From the NCBI GenBank assembly GCA_018401115.1, contig JAGYKX010000005.1, forward strand, positions 868,001 to 932,000: a stretch of DNA of 64,000 nucleotides. The letters run 5' to 3'. The stretch comes from Flavobacteriaceae bacterium (lineage in GTDB: Bacteria; Bacteroidota; Bacteroidia; Flavobacteriales; Flavobacteriaceae). Positions 60,371-64,000 of the stretch are shown here, in pieces (position 1 is the first letter of the stretch; each line of letters opens with the position of its first letter). A model generated the notes under the pieces. That model made no database searches. It worked only from the letters and a program-made list of their open reading frames with translations, and was not told the origin of the DNA. Both the position numbers and the translations under genes were made by a program.

Positions 60371-61624
60371 ATGCGGAAAATTCTTTCACAACTAGGCCCT
60401 GGATTATTATTTGCAAGCATGTCCATTGGGACCTCTCATCTGGTATTATCTACCAAAGCAGGGGCACAATACGGATGGATCATGATATTTCCCATCCTCT
60501 TAGCAAATGTATTGAAATACCCTTTCTTTGAATTTGGAATACGCTACACCCACACCTTCAAAAAATCACTCCTGGAAGGCTATGCAGATTTGGGTAAAAA
60601 ATATCTTTGGGTCTATACAATCATTACCATAGTGAGTGCCCTCACACTTTTGGCGGCACTTTATATTGTCACGGCAGGACTGTTAAAACAACTTTTTTCT
60701 TGGGCACACTTTACAGACACTACTGTAGCATTATTCTTATTTATAGGCATTAGTGGGGTGTTAATCCTAGGGCGCTATAAAGCGCTTGAAGGAATAGTCA
60801 AAATCCTTTTAGCACTTTTAACAGTAGCTTTAATCATTACCACGGCAACAGTATTGTTTAAAGGACCTATTAAAAGCGCACCCCAATTTGCAAGCCAAAC
60901 TGCACTGAGTGAGATTGGCCTTCTTTTTATGATCGGTCTCATGGGCTGGATGCCAACCGCAGTAGAAGCTTCCAGTTGGGTGAGTCTTTGGCGATTAGAA
61001 AAAGATAAGAAAAATCAAAAAGACAAAAGCACCTACGCAGACAATAGTCTAAAAAACACCTTGGCTGAATTTAATTTGGGGTATTTGCTCACAGCCATAC
61101 TAGCGGTTTTCTTTTTAGTGATTGGTTGGTTTACCCTGTATGGCTCTGGTATAGAAATGAGTGCAAACGCAAGTGTTTTTGCGGAACAACTCATTAATAT
61201 GTTCACCATCCACATCGGAGAGTGGTCTTATTTCTTTATAGCCTTGGCCGCTTTTGCCACTATGTTTAGCACCTGTATGACCGCCCATGACGCCATAGCG
61301 AGGGTAGGCTTAGACACTATAAAAGTTTTGGGGAACAACAAAACTACCAAATGGCGTTATGAATACTTCATTATCCTTTTAGCCATTATTAACTTTATGG
61401 TTATTTGGCTAGCCGGAGGTCAAATGGGTGCTCTAGTCGCACTGGCTACTTTTGTGTCTTTTGTTTTTGCACCAGCTGTGGGTCTTCTCAACCACAAGGT
61501 AGTGACTCAAAAAAACATGCCTAAGGATGCTATGGCGCCTAAATGGTTAATCTTTTTGAGCTATGTAGGAATGGTATTTTTGAGCCTATTTGCTTTGTAT
61601 TACTGTTATGTGGTGCTTTTATAG
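60371..61624 (+). CDS. Nramp-related divalent metal transporter (non-canonical)
   Basis: The 417-residue membrane protein has about eleven helices and the LeuT-type Nramp layout. In canonical Nramp, helix 1 carries DPGN and helix 6 carries MPH, which bind Mn2+/Fe2+. Here helix 1 has GPGLLFASMSIGTSHLVLSTKAGA-like sequence with IGTSH (19-23) in place of DPGN, and helix 6 shows MGWMPTAVEASSWVSLW, with no MPH. So metal choice must differ. It is a single gene, 65 bp after the PorP/SprF gene, with convergent fabD downstream. Confidence 0.82.
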   Translation: MRKILSQLGPGLLFASMSIGTSHLVLSTKAGAQYGWIMIFPILLANVLKYPFFEFGIRYTHTFKKSLLEGYADLGKKYLWVYTIITIVSALTLLAALYIVTAGLLKQLFSWAHFTDTTVALFLFIGISGVLILGRYKALEGIVKILLALLTVALIITTATVLFKGPIKSAPQFASQTALSEIGLLFMIGLMGWMPTAVEASSWVSLWRLEKDKKNQKDKSTYADNSLKNTLAEFNLGYLLTAILAVFFLVIGWFTLYGSGIEMSANASVFAEQLINMFTIHIGEWSYFFIALAAFATMFSTCMTAHDAIARVGLDTIKVLGNNKTTKWRYEYFIILLAIINFMVIWLAGGQMGALVALATFVSFVFAPAVGLLNHKVVTQKNMPKDAMAPKWLIFLSYVGMVFLSLFALYYCYVVLL

Positions 61625-61626
61625 TG

Positions 61627-62508
61627 TTAAAAAACTGGTGCAGAGGTAGTTACTTCCGACGCTATTTTCTTGACCAAACCTTGCAGCACTTTTCCAGGAC
61701 CTAATTCAATAAACTCAGTCGCACCGTCAGCCACCATAGATTGAACACTTTGTGTCCATTTTACTGGGGCAGTCAATTGAGAGATTAAATGGGCTTTTAT
61801 TTCCGCTGGATTTGTCACCGCTGCAGCAGTTACATTTTGATAAATAGGACAAAGAGGTGCATTAAAAGTAGTTGACTCAATAGCAGCTGCCAAGGCTGTT
61901 CTGGCAGGCTCCATGAGTGGGGAATGAAAAGCGCCTCCAACTGGAAGCAACAAAGCTCTTTTTGCACCAGCCTCTTTGAGAGATTCACAAGCTTTTTCTA
62001 CCGCTTCTACAGCACCTGAAATAACCAGTTGTCCGGGACAATTATAATTTGCTGCCACAACAACACCAGAGATTTTTTCACAGATTTCCTCTACCAAATG
62101 ATCTTCTAATCCAAGTACAGCAGCCATGGTCCCCGCAGTTTTATCACAGGCGTCTTGCATCGCTAACGCTCGCTGATGCACCAAGCGTAATCCATCTTCA
62201 AAACCCAATACCCCATTAGCTACTAAAGCTGAAAATTCTCCCAAGGAATGACCCGCAACCATCTGGGGCTTAAAATCAGTTCCTAGGGCTTTTGCCATAG
62301 CCACAGAGTGAATAAAAATAGCCGGCTGAGTGATTTGAGTTTGCTTTAAATCTTCCGTACTACCTTCAAACATGGTTTTAGTAATTTCAAAACCTAAAAT
62401 GTTATTGGCAATTTCCATCATTTCTTTTACGCTAAGAAATTGATCGTACAAATCTTTTCCCATTCCAGAAAATTGAGCCCCTTGGCCCGGAAATACATAT
62501 GCTTTCAT
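61627..62508 (-). CDS. fabD: Malonyl-CoA:ACP transacylase
   Basis: FabD loads malonate onto acyl carrier protein for fatty acid synthesis. The nucleophile is Ser88 in VAGHSLGEFSALV, with GQGAQFSGMG at the N-terminus and GGAFHSPLM carrying the catalytic histidine. The 293-aa length is normal. The gamma-carbonic anhydrase gene lies 4 bp upstream on the same strand. It stops 2 bases after the convergent transporter gene stop. Confidence 0.97.
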   Translation of the reverse strand: MKAYVFPGQGAQFSGMGKDLYDQFLSVKEMMEIANNILGFEITKTMFEGSTEDLKQTQITQPAIFIHSVAMAKALGTDFKPQMVAGHSLGEFSALVANGVLGFEDGLRLVHQRALAMQDACDKTAGTMAAVLGLEDHLVEEICEKISGVVVAANYNCPGQLVISGAVEAVEKACESLKEAGAKRALLLPVGGAFHSPLMEPARTALAAAIESTTFNAPLCPIYQNVTAAAVTNPAEIKAHLISQLTAPVKWTQSVQSMVADGATEFIELGPGKVLQGLVKKIASEVTTSAPVF

Positions 62509-62512
62509 ATTG

Positions 62513-63040
62513 TTAAATTTTATCCCATGGTTTATACCATTGGGCGTATGTAATATAATTATTTGCTATTCTTTCAATTTCACCACTGGCCAATTCAGGG
62601 GGTACTTTCTTCATTAATTTTGCTGGTGTGCCTGTATAAATAGAACCTGGAGGTACAATAGTTCCTTTGGTAAGTACAGCCCCAGCCGCAATAATACTCC
62701 CAGTCCCAATCACACAATCATCCATAACTATACTTCCCATTCCTATTAGAACGTTGTCTTCAATAGTACATCCATGGACAATTGCATTATGGCCTATGGA
62801 AACATTGTTTCCTATTTGGGTGGGGCTTTTTTGGTAAGTACAATGAATGACTGCACCATCTTGTATGTTTACACGATTGCCCATATGAATAAAGTGAACG
62901 TCTCCTCTGAGTACCGCACCATACCATACACTGCAAAAATCTCCCATGCTAACTTGGCCAATTACAGTAGCATTTTCTGCCAAAAAACAATGCTTACCAA
63001 AAATTGGTGTGTGTCCATTTAAAGTCTTTACCAGGGCCAT
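62513..63040 (-). CDS. Gamma-class carbonic anhydrase-like protein
   Basis: The 175-residue protein (ATG at 63040) is a left-handed beta-helix trimer of the YrdA/CaiE type. The three zinc histidines are present at 66 (AVIHCTY), 84 (SIGHNA) and 89 (IVHGC). Family members are either active carbonic anhydrases or acyltransferase-like proteins. The upstream in-frame TTG at 63079 lies before the promoter element TATATTTG (minus strand, 63066-63059) and is rejected. It is cotranscribed with fabD. Confidence 0.92.
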   Translation of the reverse strand: MALVKTLNGHTPIFGKHCFLAENATVIGQVSMGDFCSVWYGAVLRGDVHFIHMGNRVNIQDGAVIHCTYQKSPTQIGNNVSIGHNAIVHGCTIEDNVLIGMGSIVMDDCVIGTGSIIAAGAVLTKGTIVPPGSIYTGTPAKLMKKVPPELASGEIERIANNYITYAQWYKPWDKI

Positions 63041-63058
63041 TTGAATCGTATTAAAGAT

Positions 63059-63066
63059 CAAATATA
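63059..63066 (-). promoter_or_regulatory. Candidate -7 promoter element of the carbonic anhydrase-fabD pair
   Basis: Reads TATATTTG on the minus strand, 18 bp before the ATG at 63040. Confidence 0.5.
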
Positions 63067-63122
63067 AGGGGTTCCCCAATAAATGAGGTCATTTTTTTTT
63101 AACTATTCCTAGATTTCCTTTG

Positions 63123-63130
63123 TACTTTTG
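63123..63130 (+). promoter_or_regulatory. Candidate -7 promoter element of the NifU-family gene
   Basis: TACTTTTG, 16 bp before the ATG at 63147. Confidence 0.5.
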
Positions 63131-63146
63131 TGAAAAATTATTTGCC

Positions 63147-64000
63147 ATGTCTAAAGAGTATCACATCACGATTATTCCTACTAATAATCCAAACATTATG
63201 AAGTTTGAAACCAACCATTTTATATCTCCAGATAAAAATTATGAGTTTCAAAATATAGACCAAGCAAAAGAATCTCCATTAGCCCAACAGTTATTTCATT
63301 TGCCCTTTGTGAAAACAGTCTATGTCTCTAGTAATTTTATTGGTATTGAAAAATACGATATAGTTGGTTGGGAAGATATAAAAGACAGTCTCGCACAACA
63401 ATTGGTAGAATATTTAAATACTGGCGCTCCTGTAGTTGCCTTAGATCCAAATAAAGTGCCACAGGCTGTGACTATTTATGCAGAAAGCACTCCAAATCCT
63501 TCTGTAATGAAGTATGTTGCCAATAAACTTATTGTTCCTGCTTTATTCGAATTCAAAAACATAGACGAAGCCAAAGACGCGCCATTGGCAAAAGAATTGT
63601 TTCTCATGCCTTTTGTAAAGGAAGTTTTTATGGATCAAAACTATATTTCTGTCACTAAATATGATGTAGCAGAATGGGAGGAAATTAACTTCGAACTCAG
63701 GGAAAAAATAAGAAACTTTTTGATAACTGGTCAAGAGGCTGTTGGCGCCAATACTGTTCAAAAAGAAAAAGTAAAAGCGCCCACCACTTTATTGCATACA
63801 GAAAACCTAGACGATACTAGCAAACAAATTATAGATATTTTAGAGGAGTATGTCAAACCTGCCGTAGCTAGTGACGGTGGGAATATCATGTTCGATTCCT
63901 ATGATGAGGAAAGTAAAACAGTAAATGTAATTTTACAAGGGGCTTGTTCTGGTTGTCCTTCCAGCACTTTCACCTTAAAAAATGGCATTGAAAACATGCT
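63147..64000 (+). CDS. NifU/Nfu-family iron-sulfur protein with two N-domains (3' end outside window)
   Basis: The gene runs off the window end; 284 full codons are visible. Two tandem Nfu N-domains are seen (about 5-98, ITIIPTNNPNIMKFETN, and about 110-205, VTIYAESTPNPSVMKYVAN), each followed by the LPFVKTVYVS or MPFVKEVFMD strand. The NifU C-domain follows (about 220-284: EEYVKPAVASDGGNIMF and GACSGCPSSTFTLKNGIE), with Cys267 and Cys270 as the cluster-binding CxxC. It should carry [4Fe-4S] clusters to targets such as LipA. The duplicated N-domain is, as I recall, usual in flavobacteria. Confidence 0.93.
   Translation, partial: MSKEYHITIIPTNNPNIMKFETNHFISPDKNYEFQNIDQAKESPLAQQLFHLPFVKTVYVSSNFIGIEKYDIVGWEDIKDSLAQQLVEYLNTGAPVVALDPNKVPQAVTIYAESTPNPSVMKYVANKLIVPALFEFKNIDEAKDAPLAKELFLMPFVKEVFMDQNYISVTKYDVAEWEEINFELREKIRNFLITGQEAVGANTVQKEKVKAPTTLLHTENLDDTSKQIIDILEEYVKPAVASDGGNIMFDSYDEESKTVNVILQGACSGCPSSTFTLKNGIENM

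Overview
The window is chromosomal DNA of a member of the Bacteroidota, almost certainly family Flavobacteriaceae. The evidence is an AT-rich sequence, near absence of Shine-Dalgarno sites, repeated TAnnTTTG (-7) promoter elements, a short primary sigma factor without region 1.1, and type IX secretion (T9SS) parts: a plug-domain protein, PorT, a PorP/SprF protein and a CHU_C-like C-terminal domain. Other lineage markers are a six-subunit Na+-NQR, a TamL-like surface lipoprotein and an NifU protein with duplicated N-domains. The genus cannot be fixed from sequence alone. There are no rRNA or tRNA genes, insertion sequences, prophage genes or CRISPR arrays, and no intergenic stretch reaches 300 bases.

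Layout. 1-4.5 kb: tail of an anti-sigma factor, a small Cys-rich membrane protein, an ECF-type sigma factor, lipA, gap and an orphan hybrid histidine kinase. 4.5-7.2 kb: lpxK, a short Nif3-like protein and a coiled-coil 'zinc ribbon' protein that has lost its cysteines. 7.3-11 kb: a light/DNA-repair operon (flavin reductase, DUF2256, cryptochrome-DASH, FeS-type photolyase). 11-20.5 kb, mostly minus strand: clpP, an MFS transporter with kynU, an O-methyltransferase, PAP2, tatA and a cell-envelope group (M1 peptidase, DUF6702-like, two carboxypeptidase-D-like paralogues). 20.5-27.9 kb: pepE, then a surface pair made of a tail-fibre-like HxH-repeat protein and a CHU_C-like secreted protein, then GNAT, gpmI, map and a methyltransferase. 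27.9-35.4 kb, minus strand: nqrABCDEF, a conserved Nqr-linked protein and apbE, which supplies the FMN groups of NqrB and NqrC. 35.5-46.3 kb: T9SS plug protein, pruA, the cysteine pair epsC-cysM, rsmG, a fatty acid desaturase, an aminotransferase and trkH-trkA. 46.4-64 kb: ubiE, porT, an RNA methyltransferase, tamL-like, fbaA, accD, rpsO, pnp, rpoD, trmL, rpe, a YpdA-like reductase, a PorP/SprF protein, an Nramp-related transporter, fabD, a gamma-carbonic anhydrase and the start of an NifU-family gene.

Most of the window is conserved housekeeping. The least explained parts are the HxH-repeat fibre with its CHU_C-like neighbour (21.4-24.1 kb), the Cys-rich protein between an anti-sigma and a sigma gene (0.55-0.75 kb), the photolyase operon with DUF2256, and the parallel loss of zinc cysteines in AccD and the C4-ribbon protein. 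Several genes have an upstream TTG that is really the end of a TAnnTTTG promoter element; I moved those starts to the next in-frame ATG.
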